Positions 1 to 7,568 of a stretch of DNA of 64,000 bases are shown in pieces. This DNA comes from Acidobacteriota bacterium (lineage in GTDB: Bacteria > Acidobacteriota > Blastocatellia > Pyrinomonadales > Pyrinomonadaceae), in assembly GCA_019239425.1 (NCBI GenBank), contig JAFAZX010000036.1, positions 62,001 through 126,000 on the forward strand, in the 5' to 3' direction. The translations under genes and the position numbers were made by a program. The notes below the pieces were generated by a model. The model ran no database searches and was not told the DNA's origin. It saw only the letters and a program-made list of their open reading frames with translations. The number at the start of each line of letters is the position of its first letter. Position 1 is the stretch's first letter.

Positions 1-66
1 ATGAGATTCGACGCCTATGATGCGCGATTTCCGCCCCCAAAGACAAACGGCCGTGAAGGAGAGTAG
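1..66 (+). CDS. 3' end of an upstream gene (partial)
   Basis: An open frame enters at the first base and ends at a TAG at 64-66, giving a hydrophilic tail that ends in NGREGE. It is probably the C-terminus of a gene lying mostly outside the window. The stop codon lies inside the first unit of the tandem heptamer array that begins at 63. With only about 20 residues no product can be named, and the frame could be fortuitous. Confidence 0.3.
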   Translation: MRFDAYDARFPPPKTNGREGE

Positions 67-179
67 GCAGTAGGCAGTTGAAGGCAGAAAGAGTTAACGA
101 AACGGAGGCGGCGAGCAGAGTCTCGCCGCCTCCGTTTCATTTAACCACTTTCTTAACCCGCTAACTGCCTACTGCCTAC
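63..179. repeat. Tandem heptamer array with inverted copy
   Basis: GTAGGCA occurs twice in tandem at 63-79, and the exact reverse complement of this 17-base arm lies at 163-179. The two arms enclose a second, GC-rich hairpin at 100-137. The array sits between the end of a plus-strand frame and the end of the minus-strand diguanylate cyclase. It belongs to the same structural class as the arrays at 4320, 7397, 9409, 24991 and 28765. Confidence 0.85.
100..137. terminator. Strong bidirectional terminator-like hairpin
   Basis: Two perfect 16-base arms (100-115 and 122-137) pair across a 6-base loop. T-rich and A-rich bases flank the stem on both sides. The hairpin lies between convergent reading frames: the plus-strand tail ending at 66 and the minus-strand GGDEF gene ending at 184. 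A terminator serving both directions is the simplest reading. Confidence 0.7.
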
Positions 180-183
180 TTTA

Positions 184-1902
184 TTACGAAGGGTTACACG
201 CCTCGTGCGCGTCCGTCGGCGCTTCGGCCTTGACGGCGTTGTAGATTTCGCAGGTCTCGTGCGTGGGGAGGACGGGTTCGTACGGCATCGAGAAGATGTC
301 CTCGGGCGGCAGCTCCTCCGTCGAGCAGACCTTGTTGCGCCCCGTGCGCTTGGCGAGGAAGAGCGCGCGGTCTGCGCTCGTCACCAGCAGCTCGCGCGAG
401 CTGGCGTCGTGGGGGAAGGTCGCCACGCCGAGCGAGGCCGTGATGCACCCCACCCCCGGCACCTCCGTCCGCTCGATGCGCGAACGCAGCCGCTCGGCGA
501 CGACCCGCGCGCCCTCGTGGCCGGCCTGCGGGAGGATGATGGCGAACTCCTCGCCGCCGTAGCGCGCGGCCGTGTCCACGCCGCGCACCTCCTCGCGCAG
601 GGCGCCCGCGAGGATGCGCAGGGCGGCGTCGCCCGCGTCGTGCCCGTGCTTGTCGTTGACCTGCTTGAAGTGGTCGATGTCTAAAAGGATGAGCGAGACG
701 GGCTGGCGCATCCGGGTCGCGAGGTGCAGGTCGCGTTCGAGCTGAATCTCGAAGAAGCGCCGGTTGAAACAGCCGGTGAGGGCGTCGGTCAGCGCCTGGT
801 GCTGCATCTGCTCGAAGAGGCGCGCGTGGTTGACGGCGACGGCGACCTGGTCGGCCACCGTGCGCAGGAGCATCACCTCGTTCTCCTGCCAGAGCCTTTG
901 CTGGTCGTCCGAGGTGACCATCAGCACGCCCATCGTCCGTTCGCGGTAGAGGACGGGCACGGCCGCCGCCGGGCGCGCGTCCGACGCGTCGGCCTCGGCC
1001 GATCCGTCGTGCACGTAGGTCTTGAAGTGCCCGCGCAGGCGCACGCCGAGCGCCCCGATGTCGCCGAGCATCTCGGCCCGCGCGTCCTCGTTGTCGCGCT
1101 CCTCGTCGCGGAAGTACCAGGTGGTCAGGGAGGGCTGGCCGTGCTCGCCTTCGACGTTGAGCGCGCTCGACTCGGCGCCCAGCGCGCGCCCGACCTCGTT
1201 AACGGTCGTCTGGAGGACGCTCGGCAATTCGAGCGTGCTCCGGATGGCGGTCGAGATGCGGTTGACGGCGATCTCGCGGACGGCCTGCTCCTGGAGCAGG
1301 CGCGCGAGCTTGGTCGTCACCGAGACGGTGAGCTGGAGCGAGGTCGTCTTCGGCACGCAGGTGCGGACGGCCTTCGAGAAGAGGTGCGCGCGGTCGGGAA
1401 TCTCGGCCGTGACCCGCGCCATCAGGTATTCGAGCGCCGAGTAGACGATGTCCGGCTCGAACGACCAGATGACCTCGTCGCCGGCCGACTCCTGCCCCTC
1501 CTCGTCCTCGGCGCGCACCGAAGCCATCAGCGCCGAGAAGCGCGCGTCGGCGATGACGACGAAGCGCTCCCTGAAGTTCGCCTCGCCGGTCTTGTTCAGG
1601 AGGATCGGCTCGCGCCCGGTGTCGCAGGAGAGCTGGGCCGTGCAGAGCGCGTCCTCGGGCGCCGTCAAGAAGAAGGCGTAGCGCGCGAGCCGCCCCACCT
1701 CGCGCACGCGCGAGACCTCACGCAGGGGGCGCTGCGCCTCCGGCAGGAGACTCTCGACCACGAGCGCCGCCAGGTTGTTCTCCAGAACCACGTCCTCGAA
1801 ATAGCGGTGGAGCTGCACAATGGTAGGCTCCGCGCAACGGACGGGTGTCAGTTGGCGTGAGTGTTGTGCGAGCAGGGCGCTGTAGAGCGAGAGCATTGGC
1901 AT
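184..1902 (-). CDS. DICT/GAF-GGDEF diguanylate cyclase
   Basis: Predicted cytoplasmic sensor enzyme making cyclic di-GMP from two GTP. The N-terminal ~160 residues resemble a DICT-type sensory domain. A GAF-like domain spans about 215-365 and ends in the long helix that usually connects to GGDEF. The GGDEF domain follows (about 370-530), with the entry motif DALTGCFNRRFF, the metal/GTP segment LDIDHFKQVND and the signature RYGGEEF. RGVD lies at the usual I-site spacing before the signature, so product inhibition is likely. There is no membrane segment or signal peptide, and a ~35-residue unstructured tail follows. The gene is monocistronic in view, has a hairpin-rich leader (1960-2044) and ends at a strong hairpin. 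Catalytic assignment is firm; the ligand sensed is unknown. Confidence 0.92.
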   Translation of the reverse strand: MPMLSLYSALLAQHSRQLTPVRCAEPTIVQLHRYFEDVVLENNLAALVVESLLPEAQRPLREVSRVREVGRLARYAFFLTAPEDALCTAQLSCDTGREPILLNKTGEANFRERFVVIADARFSALMASVRAEDEEGQESAGDEVIWSFEPDIVYSALEYLMARVTAEIPDRAHLFSKAVRTCVPKTTSLQLTVSVTTKLARLLQEQAVREIAVNRISTAIRSTLELPSVLQTTVNEVGRALGAESSALNVEGEHGQPSLTTWYFRDEERDNEDARAEMLGDIGALGVRLRGHFKTYVHDGSAEADASDARPAAAVPVLYRERTMGVLMVTSDDQQRLWQENEVMLLRTVADQVAVAVNHARLFEQMQHQALTDALTGCFNRRFFEIQLERDLHLATRMRQPVSLILLDIDHFKQVNDKHGHDAGDAALRILAGALREEVRGVDTAARYGGEEFAIILPQAGHEGARVVAERLRSRIERTEVPGVGCITASLGVATFPHDASSRELLVTSADRALFLAKRTGRNKVCSTEELPPEDIFSMPYEPVLPTHETCEIYNAVKAEAPTDAHEACNPS

Positions 1903-1959
1903 TCCCGGCCGGAATGGGGAAAGGGTGGACGAGATTTCCGTGGATACAAAGAAGGCACC

Positions 1960-2044
1960 AGACCTTTAAGCAGGTCTAGTGGCAAACACATTTTGGCATA
2001 AGGCAAATGTGTTTGTCTACGCATTTTTCGGCCAAACTGCGTAG
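1960..2044 (-). promoter_or_regulatory. Structured 5' leader of the diguanylate cyclase gene
   Basis: Within the 208 bases between the cyclase start (1902) and the thioesterase end (2111) are three consecutive perfect stem-loops: arms CTACGCA/TGCGTAG (2017-2044), 11-base arms CAAACACATTT/AAATGTGTTTG (1983-2015), and AGACCT/AGGTCT (1960-1977). On the minus strand they lie in the untranslated leader of the GGDEF gene, or form a terminator for the upstream thioesterase followed by a leader. No known riboswitch consensus was recognised. Confidence 0.5.
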
Positions 2045-2110
2045 TTGTTTAGAAGGTTGCGCGTCCGTTCGCGGACATAATTTTAGGACGGGATTAGGCG
2101 GGTTCGGGAT

Positions 2111-2542
2111 TTAAGTCTGTATGTAGTAAGTCATTGTGGCGGTTGCAATAATTTCTGCGCCGGAGTCGCGGGCCTCGACCGAGAGGATGCAGACGCGTCG
2201 GCCGCGACGCAGGACACGCGCTTCGGCCTCGATGCGGCCGGCGGAGGCGGGCTGTAGGAAGTGCACCGTGAGGTCTACGGTGACTGTGCGAGCCTCCGGC
2301 CCGATGACGGTGTGGACGGCGAAGGCGGCCGCCGTGTCGAGCAGGGAGACGACGGCGCCGCCGTGCATGATGCCGCCCATCCGCGTCAGCTCCTCGCGCA
2401 CGTCCACGGCGAAGGCGGCCGAGCCGCGCCCGGCGCGGACGAACTCGAAGCCGAGCAGCCCGACGTAGGGCACGCCCGCGAAGGTCTCGCGCAGCCGCGC
2501 CAACTCCTCGGCCGAAAGCTCCTGCGAGTCCGGCCCGCTCAC
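2111..2542 (-). CDS. PaaI-family hotdog thioesterase
   Basis: A 143-aa hotdog-fold protein of the PaaI/YbgC acyl-CoA thioesterase type. The signature GGIMHGGAVVSLLDTAAAFA lies near residue 60, where the HGG loop and following acidic residue normally form the active site. The C-terminal half (VTVDLTVHFLQPA, then RRVCILSVEARD) matches the hotdog strand pattern. It would hydrolyse acyl-CoA thioesters in the cytoplasm; the substrate cannot be read from sequence. It starts at a GTG that overlaps the ybjQ stop by four bases (GTGA), so translation is coupled to the upstream gene. Confidence 0.85.
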   Translation of the reverse strand: MSGPDSQELSAEELARLRETFAGVPYVGLLGFEFVRAGRGSAAFAVDVREELTRMGGIMHGGAVVSLLDTAAAFAVHTVIGPEARTVTVDLTVHFLQPASAGRIEAEARVLRRGRRVCILSVEARDSGAEIIATATMTYYIQT

Positions 2543-2952
2543 GAGCCGTAAATCCCGGTGCCTTCGAGCGGCTCGACGATGACGGCCGAGCCGTAGGCGA
2601 GGACTTCGGTGACGCCGGTCGCGATCTCGGTCGCGTCGTAGCGCGCGCCGATCACGGCGTTGGCGCCGACCTCGGTCGCGTGCTGAATCATGATCTCGAA
2701 GGCCTCGCGCCGCGCCTGCTCGCAGAGGTTCGTCCAGGCGGTGATGTTGCCGCCGACGAGCTGGTTGAAGACGGCGCCGATGTTGACGAAGAGGTTGCGC
2801 GAGCGGACGACGATGCCGCGCACGACGCCGAGGTTCTGCCGGACGCGGTAACCCGGAAGCTCGAACGCGGTCGTCACCATCTGCCCGGAGACGGTCATCT
2901 TCGGATCGCTGATGGCGTAGGGCGCGCGGGTCTGTGGCTGCTGGTCGCTCAT
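2539..2952 (-). CDS. YbjQ/UPF0145 family protein
   Basis: A 137-aa protein of the YbjQ family (UPF0145, heavy-metal-binding-domain annotation), recognisable from FELPGYRVRQNLGVVRGI, the central AREAFEIMIQHATEVGANAVIG and the C-terminal TEVLAYGSAVIVEPL. Family members form small pentameric assemblies of unknown function; metal binding is inferred, not shown. It lies 15 bases after the alkyltransferase-like gene and overlaps the thioesterase by four bases, forming the distal part of a minus-strand operon. Confidence 0.85.
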   Translation of the reverse strand: MSDQQPQTRAPYAISDPKMTVSGQMVTTAFELPGYRVRQNLGVVRGIVVRSRNLFVNIGAVFNQLVGGNITAWTNLCEQARREAFEIMIQHATEVGANAVIGARYDATEIATGVTEVLAYGSAVIVEPLEGTGIYGS

Positions 2953-2967
2953 GTCTGTTCCTCCGCG

Positions 2968-3375
2968 TCAGTCTCCGAAGAGGCTGGGCTGTTTGTCTCC
3001 GACCTCGCCGCCGGCCTCGTACTCTTCGGGCGTCCAGCGGTAGCGCGCGAGGTCGCAGCGCCCCTTCTCGTTGAAGACGACGCCTTCCGAGACGAGCATG
3101 CGCTGCTGGAGGTCGGGCGGGACGATGACGCGGCCCGTCGAGCAGGCGCCCTGCGCGTTGATGACGCGCTGCCAGGGGACGGTTTGGTCGGCCGAGTGCA
3201 TGACGAAGCCGACGGTGCGCGCCGTGTAGCCCTCGCCGAGAATTTCGGCGAGCTGCCCGTAGGTCATCACGCGCCCGGAGGGGATGCGCCGCACGATCTC
3301 GAAGACGCGCTCGCGGTAGCCGCGCGAGTTCACGTCCACGCCCGCGGCCTGCGCGTCGCTCCTGTCGTTACTCAT
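2968..3375 (-). CDS. Alkyltransferase-like protein (MGMT-family, Trp at active site)
   Basis: A 135-aa protein with the C-terminal MGMT fold: helix-turn-helix PSGRVMTYGQLAEILGEG, then VPWQRVINAQG. The O6-alkylguanine methyltransferase active site is PCHRV, and here the cysteine is replaced by tryptophan (PWQRV). That is the mark of alkyltransferase-like (ATL) proteins, which bind O6-alkylguanine and hand the lesion to nucleotide excision repair instead of removing the alkyl group. Its start codon overlaps the stop of the preceding small frame (ATGAGTAA), so the two are translationally coupled. Family assignment is firm; repair pathway by homology. Confidence 0.9.
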   Translation of the reverse strand: MSNDRSDAQAAGVDVNSRGYRERVFEIVRRIPSGRVMTYGQLAEILGEGYTARTVGFVMHSADQTVPWQRVINAQGACSTGRVIVPPDLQQRMLVSEGVVFNEKGRCDLARYRWTPEEYEAGGEVGDKQPSLFGD

Positions 3376-3658
3376 CCGGGGGTTCTTCCTCCTGCCAGCG
3401 TTTCTTGAAAGTCTTGCGGCGCTCGCCCCACCACGCGCGCCACTCTTCGATTGCGCGTTCGCGCTCTGCCCGCGGAGCCGCGGGGCGGAAAGAGAGTCAG
3501 GTGTCGGTCGCGTCGCGCAGGCACATCTCGGCGATGAAGCGCGTCCGCAGGTCTTCGCTCGCGAGCAGGTCGATTAACTCCGGAACCTTACGACGCGACA
3601 CGCGCGCGCGCTCGGCCGCGAACTCCGTGCGTGTCATGCGCTGGTATACGTCGGTCAC
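3368..3658 (-). pseudogene. HEAT-repeat-like small protein interrupted by in-frame TGA
   Basis: Starting at GTG 3658 (or ATG 3637) a frame encodes a helical segment (KVPELIDLLASEDLRTRFIA) and stops at a TGA at 3497-3499. The same frame continues open for 42 codons, including ERERAIEEWRAWWGERRK, and stops at 3368 in an ATGAGTAA overlap with the ATL start. A helical HEAT unit followed by an ERxxAIxxWRxWW tail is a familiar ending of bacterial HEAT-repeat proteins, so both halves look like one ~96-codon gene. It lies 11 bases after the cyclase-family gene, in operon order. The TGA may be a nonsense mutation, a sequencing error, or (less likely) a recoded codon. Confidence 0.5.
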
Positions 3659-3669
3659 GGCGCGCGGGT

Positions 3670-4311
3670 TTAACTTCTCAGGACGGCGCGCGCGGGGGCG
3701 CCGTCGCCGCTGCCGGCGGCGATCTTGAGCGGCAGGCAGCAGAGGTCGTAGAGGCCGGGCGCAACCGCGCGCAGGTCGAGCCCTTCGACGATGACGACGC
3801 CGGCCGAGAGCAGCGCGAGGTGCGTCCCGAAATCTTCGGAGCCGAACTTCTCGACCGAGAGGTAGTCGAAGCCGACGAGTCGCACGCCCGCGGCGACGAG
3901 CGCGCGCGCGGCCGCCGGCTCGATGTAGGCGAAGTCTTCGCGGAACTGCCCGCGCGGGTTCTCCCAGAAGGCGGAGTTGCGCGTCTTGAAGAGCACGCGC
4001 GTCGCGCCTTGCAGGCGTTCGGGCCGGACGTGGCTTTCGTCGACCGCGTCGGCCTCCTTCGGAATCTCGACGACGAGCGCGGGGCCGACGAGCGCTTCGA
4101 GGGGCAGGGAGATGATGCCGGGCGCGCCCTGGATGAAGTGCGAAGGGGCGTCGATGTGCGTCCCGGTGTGCGCGCCGAAGTGCAGCACGGACACGTTCGC
4201 CTTGTCGCCGCGCGCAATCGCGCTCCACGCGGAGACCTCGATGCCGGGGTCGCCGGGATACGTCGGCGTCTCGCCCGGCGCAATCGCCACGCTGATGTCG
4301 TAGACGGGCAT
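3670..4311 (-). CDS. Cyclase-family metal hydrolase (kynurenine-formamidase-like)
   Basis: A 213-aa protein of the cyclase family (Pfam Cyclase), which includes KynB arylformamidase, isatin hydrolase and polyketide cyclase. It has the metal-binding signature HFGAHTGTHIDAPSHF at about residues 50-65 and the conserved opening YDISVAIAPGETPTYPGDP. I chose the ATG at 4311 because the upstream frame only continues through the heptamer palindrome and carries no family sequence. The product would hydrolyse an amide or lactam using a divalent metal. Without kyn neighbours the substrate is open. It heads the minus-strand operon that includes the broken HEAT gene, ATL, YbjQ and the thioesterase. Confidence 0.85.
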   Translation of the reverse strand: MPVYDISVAIAPGETPTYPGDPGIEVSAWSAIARGDKANVSVLHFGAHTGTHIDAPSHFIQGAPGIISLPLEALVGPALVVEIPKEADAVDESHVRPERLQGATRVLFKTRNSAFWENPRGQFREDFAYIEPAAARALVAAGVRLVGFDYLSVEKFGSEDFGTHLALLSAGVVIVEGLDLRAVAPGLYDLCCLPLKIAAGSGDGAPARAVLRS

Positions 4312-4319
4312 AGGATGAA

Positions 4320-4406
4320 GGGTGCTGGGTGCTGGGTGCTGGGTGCTGGGTAAAGACAAGTTCCGCTCTTCTTCACCCAGCACCCAGCACCCAGCACCCA
4401 GCACCC
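4320..4406. repeat. Perfect 32-bp inverted repeat made of tandem heptamers
   Basis: Four and a half tandem copies of GGGTGCT fill 4320-4351, and the exact reverse complement fills 4375-4406 across a 23-base spacer. It lies in the divergent region between the cyclase-family gene and the DUF2721-like gene, so it is not at a 3' end here. The same unit recurs at 9409-9471 and, mutated, at 28765-28842. Confidence 0.9.
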
Positions 4407-4556
4407 CGTCATGGTACGGTCGGGCACGGGGGCTGTCAACGGAGGCCGGCGGGCGAGAAAAGATGTTGACAACGGCGGCCCGCGGGAATATCGTGCCCCC
4501 GTTTCTGCCGCCTCGCACTCTCACGTCCGACCTCAAAACGGAAAGGAGCCACGTGT

Positions 4557-5183
4557 ATGGATCCGCAAGTCGTGAGCCTCGACGCTCAGCACTGCCTGGC
4601 CATCGCCACCGCTTTCATCGCCATCATCGGGGCCTGCGCCTCTCTCATCGCCGGCGCCAACGGCAAGGCCGAGAGCCTGACGAAACGCATACACGAGGCG
4701 GCCAGGGAGTTCCGCGATGAGAAGCGGGAAGGGGACGACGCCCGCTGCCGGAAACTCAAGAAGCAGATCGACTACTACGACCAGCGCTACCGGATGGTGC
4801 AGCGCGCACAGCGCCGACTCCTCTTCACCACCGGCGTCTTCATCGTCTGCCTCGCCACCTTCATCTGCCTCGCCCTCTACGGCAGCTTCCAGGGCATCAG
4901 GGATGTGACGAAGGACGCGACGTTCGGCCCCTTCGCGCGCTACCTGCTCGCGGGCATCGGGTTCGGCGTCGCCGGCGGGTCGCTGGTCATGCTGCACGCC
5001 ATCTTCTTGCACTTCCGGGAGGTGTGGCTGTCCTACGGGGCGCTCCACATCGAGATGAGCGACTGCAAGGCCGGCGTCGAGCCCGCGCAGCAGGAGCCCG
5101 CCGCGCCCGCCCCGAAGTCGCCCGGCAGACTGTGGGCGGCGTTATCCAGCCTCATGCCGTTCCGGCGGCACGCGCGTCCTTAA
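4557..5183 (+). CDS. Membrane protein, DUF2721-like
   Basis: A 208-aa protein with three predicted membrane segments (about 11-33, 87-112 and 128-152). A long charged helix (about 40-85) rich in Lys, Arg and Glu lies between the first and second. This layout fits the DUF2721 family of unknown function. The C-terminal ~40 residues are Pro/Ala-rich and end in a basic patch, RRHARP. The start is supported by AAGGAG nine bases upstream of ATG 4557. It stands alone, divergent from the cyclase-family gene. Topology is clear; the family name is a moderate-confidence match and no function can be given. Confidence 0.7.
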   Translation: MDPQVVSLDAQHCLAIATAFIAIIGACASLIAGANGKAESLTKRIHEAAREFRDEKREGDDARCRKLKKQIDYYDQRYRMVQRAQRRLLFTTGVFIVCLATFICLALYGSFQGIRDVTKDATFGPFARYLLAGIGFGVAGGSLVMLHAIFLHFREVWLSYGALHIEMSDCKAGVEPAQQEPAAPAPKSPGRLWAALSSLMPFRRHARP

Positions 5184-5275
5184 AGCCCTACAGCTAACCT
5201 CGAATCCGAATCAGAGCCTCGGGCCGCGCGGGCGGCCTGTTGCGGGGCCGTGCGCGCGTGGGTTAGCATCGGGCG

Positions 5276-6151
5276 TTGAGTTGCCTCGCGTCGACGGAGA
5301 AGTTTTTGAGGAGCGATTTGCAGAGAGAGTCTTGGTCGGGCGGCGCGCCGCGCGTGGCCGCGTCGAGCTATTTGAACACGGCGCCGCTCGTCTGGAGCTT
5401 CGCGCGAGGCCGCCGGCGCGGCGAGGTCGAGCTCGTCACCGACACGGCGCCCGCGCGCTGCGCGGACATGCTCGCGCGCGGCCAGGTCGAGGCGGCGCTC
5501 GTCCCCGTCATCGAGTACCAGCGCCTGCCCGAGACGGCCGTCGTCCCCGGCGTCTGCGTCGGCGCGCGCCGGGAGGTGCACAGCGTCGTCCTCGTCACGC
5601 GCGGGAAGAGTCTCGAAGAGGTCGAGTCGGTCGCGCTCAGTATCGAGTCGCGCACGTCGGCCGCGCTGGTCGAGGTCGTCTTCCGCGAGTTCGTCGGCCG
5701 CGCGCCGCGACTCGAACCGTTCGTGCCGCAGCTCTCCGACATGCTCGAACGCCACGACGCCGCGCTCGTCATCGGCGACCCGGCGATGACGTTCGACCGA
5801 CGGGCCTTGCGCGTCTACGACATGGCGGCGTTGTGGCGTGAGTTCACGGGACTCGGCTTCGTCTTCGCGATGTGGATGGCCGACGCGAACGCGTCCGAAC
5901 TGGTTCGGGCCGTAGACTTCGCCGCCGCGCGCGACGAGGGTCTCGCGGCCGTAGAGGAGATCGCCGCCGGGTACGAAAGGGAACTCGGGCGGCCCCGCGC
6001 GGAACTTGTCCGGTATCTCACCGAGAACATCTCCTTCGAGCTGAACGAAGAGATGCGCGCCGGCCTCGAACTCTACTTCCAGCTCGCACACAGGCACGGA
6101 GTCATACAGTCGCTCCGCCCGCTTAAGTTCCTCGGCACGGGTGATGCGTAA
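5276..6151 (+). CDS. mqnA: MqnA, chorismate dehydratase (futalosine menaquinone pathway)
   Basis: Periplasmic-binding-like fold enzyme that dehydrates chorismate to 3-enolpyruvylbenzoate, the first step of futalosine-dependent menaquinone synthesis. Characteristic stretches are VAASSYLNTAPLVW at the start, ARGQVEAALVPVIEY, then SIESRTSAALVEVVFREF and DAALVIGDPAM. The length (291 codons from a TTG at 5276) is typical; a slightly later start would remove only a non-conserved N-terminal extension of some 20 residues. It is followed about 100 bases later by mqnC, consistent with pathway clustering. The pathway would supply the respiratory quinone. Confidence 0.93.
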   Translation: MSCLASTEKFLRSDLQRESWSGGAPRVAASSYLNTAPLVWSFARGRRRGEVELVTDTAPARCADMLARGQVEAALVPVIEYQRLPETAVVPGVCVGARREVHSVVLVTRGKSLEEVESVALSIESRTSAALVEVVFREFVGRAPRLEPFVPQLSDMLERHDAALVIGDPAMTFDRRALRVYDMAALWREFTGLGFVFAMWMADANASELVRAVDFAAARDEGLAAVEEIAAGYERELGRPRAELVRYLTENISFELNEEMRAGLELYFQLAHRHGVIQSLRPLKFLGTGDA

Positions 6152-6218
6152 GTTCGAAGTGAGACCCGACGGCCGCCGTTCTTCCTGAAATGGCGCGACC
6201 GCGGTCTGGCAGAATGCG

Positions 6219-6246
6219 GATTTGAGATTTTAGATTTGAAATTTGC
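6219..6246. repeat. Four tandem degenerate heptamers before mqnC
   Basis: GATTTGA, GATTTTA, GATTTGA and AATTTGC follow each other without gaps immediately upstream of the mqnC start at 6256. Unlike most arrays in the window, no inverted partner is adjacent. It occupies the region where the mqnC ribosome-binding site would be expected, so it may affect translation. Confidence 0.7.
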
Positions 6247-6255
6247 GATAAGACG

Positions 6256-7398
6256 ATGACAGACATTCAACCCATACTCGACCGGGTGCTGGGCGGCGGG
6301 CGCATGACGGCCGAAGAGTGCGCGACGCTGCTTGAGTCTTACGACGTGGCGCGCATGGGCGTGGCGGCCGACGAAGTGCGGAGGCGCAGGCACCCGTCCG
6401 GCGTCGTCACGTACATCATCGACCGGAACATCAACTACACGAACGTCTGCAACGTCGTCTGCACCTTCTGCGCCTTCTACCGGCGGCCGGGCAAGCCCGA
6501 CACGTACGTCCGCACGCTCGAAGACATCTGCCGGCGCATCGACGAGACCATCGCGCTCGGCGGGACGGGCGTCTTGATGCAGGGCGGCCTGCACCCGGAC
6601 TTCGGCATCGAGTGGTACGAAGACCTCCTGCGCACGCTGCACGCGCGCTACCCCGATTTCCAGCTCCACTGCTTCTCGCCGCCCGAGATACACAACATCC
6701 ACCTCATCTCGAAGCTCTCGTACGAAGAGATAATGAGGCGTTTGAAAGAGGCCGGCCTCTACAGCATGCCGGGCGGCGGCGGAGAGATTCTGGACGACGA
6801 GGTGCGCAAGCGCGTCTCCACCAAGTGCACGACCGACGAGTGGCTCGCGGTGATGCGCGCCGCGCACCGAGTGGGCCTGCGCACGACGGCGACGATGATG
6901 TTCGGCATCGGGGACACGACCGTCCACCGCGTCCGACATTTGCAAAGAATCCGAGACCTGCAGGACGAGACGGGCGGCTTCACGGCCTTCATCCCCTGGA
7001 CGTTCCAGCGCGAGAACACGGCGCTCGGCCGCAAGATCAAGGAGGAGCTGACGGGCATAGACTACCTGCGCATGCTCGCCGTCTCGCGCCTCTTCCTCGA
7101 CAACGTCGAGCACATACAGTCCTCCTGGCTGACGCAGGGGTTGAGGCTCGGCCAGGTGGCGCTCCGCTTCGGCGCCGACGACATGGGCTCCATCATGATC
7201 GAGGAGAACGTCGTCTCGGCCGCGGGCGCGCACAACGAGGCCGACGAGAAGATGCTCCGCTACCTCATCCGCGAGGCCGGCTTCCGCCCGCAGCAGCGCG
7301 ACATCCTCTACCAACACGTCAACCGCGAGGAGTCCGCCAGACAGGACGCCTCCGACTCCGCCACCCTCCGCGAGCTGACCGTCGCCTTCGCCGACTAA
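6256..7398 (+). CDS. mqnC: MqnC, cyclic dehypoxanthinyl futalosine synthase (radical SAM)
   Basis: Radical SAM enzyme that cyclises dehypoxanthine futalosine in the futalosine menaquinone pathway. The cluster motif CNVVCTFCAFYRRPG carries the CxxxCxxC ligands at about residues 62-69. TYVRTLEDICRRIDETIALGG and QGGLHPDFGIEWYE are MqnC-type landmarks, followed by MPGGGGEILDDEVR and FIPWTFQRENTALG in the C-terminal half. Length 380 aa is normal. It follows mqnA on the same strand. The stop is directly followed by a tandem GGATGAA hairpin that could terminate transcription. Confidence 0.95.
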   Translation: MTDIQPILDRVLGGGRMTAEECATLLESYDVARMGVAADEVRRRRHPSGVVTYIIDRNINYTNVCNVVCTFCAFYRRPGKPDTYVRTLEDICRRIDETIALGGTGVLMQGGLHPDFGIEWYEDLLRTLHARYPDFQLHCFSPPEIHNIHLISKLSYEEIMRRLKEAGLYSMPGGGGEILDDEVRKRVSTKCTTDEWLAVMRAAHRVGLRTTATMMFGIGDTTVHRVRHLQRIRDLQDETGGFTAFIPWTFQRENTALGRKIKEELTGIDYLRMLAVSRLFLDNVEHIQSSWLTQGLRLGQVALRFGADDMGSIMIEENVVSAAGAHNEADEKMLRYLIREAGFRPQQRDILYQHVNREESARQDASDSATLRELTVAFAD

Positions 7399-7455
7399 GG
7401 ATGAAGGATGAAGGATGAAAGCCACACTGCTTTTCATCCTTCATCCTTCATCCTT
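7397..7455. repeat. Perfect 24-bp inverted repeat of GGATGAA heptamers
   Basis: Three tandem GGATGAA units begin at the mqnC stop codon (7397-7420), and the exact reverse complement lies at 7432-7455 across an 11-base loop. At a 3' end this would form a very stable mRNA hairpin, followed by a moderately T-rich tract. Confidence 0.9.
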
Positions 7456-7568
7456 CATCCTTTCGGATGATACAATCCAGTTTCCCGGTTTTAGTCTAAG
7501 GGTTTTGGCGGACTCGCGGGGTAGGGGTTTATCTAAGCAGCGTCCCCGGCAACGGTCACGGCTCCTTC

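Noticed and set aside
724..1860. Long plus-strand frame of 378 codons opposite the GGDEF gene
   Set aside because: Shadow frame produced by GC-rich codons; the minus-strand gene has full domain support.
1960..2044. Known GEMM c-di-GMP riboswitch
   Set aside because: The conserved GEMM sequence core is not present; only generic stems are seen.
6073..7437. Minus-strand 454-codon frame over mqnC
   Set aside because: Shadow of mqnC, which has the radical SAM motif and normal length.
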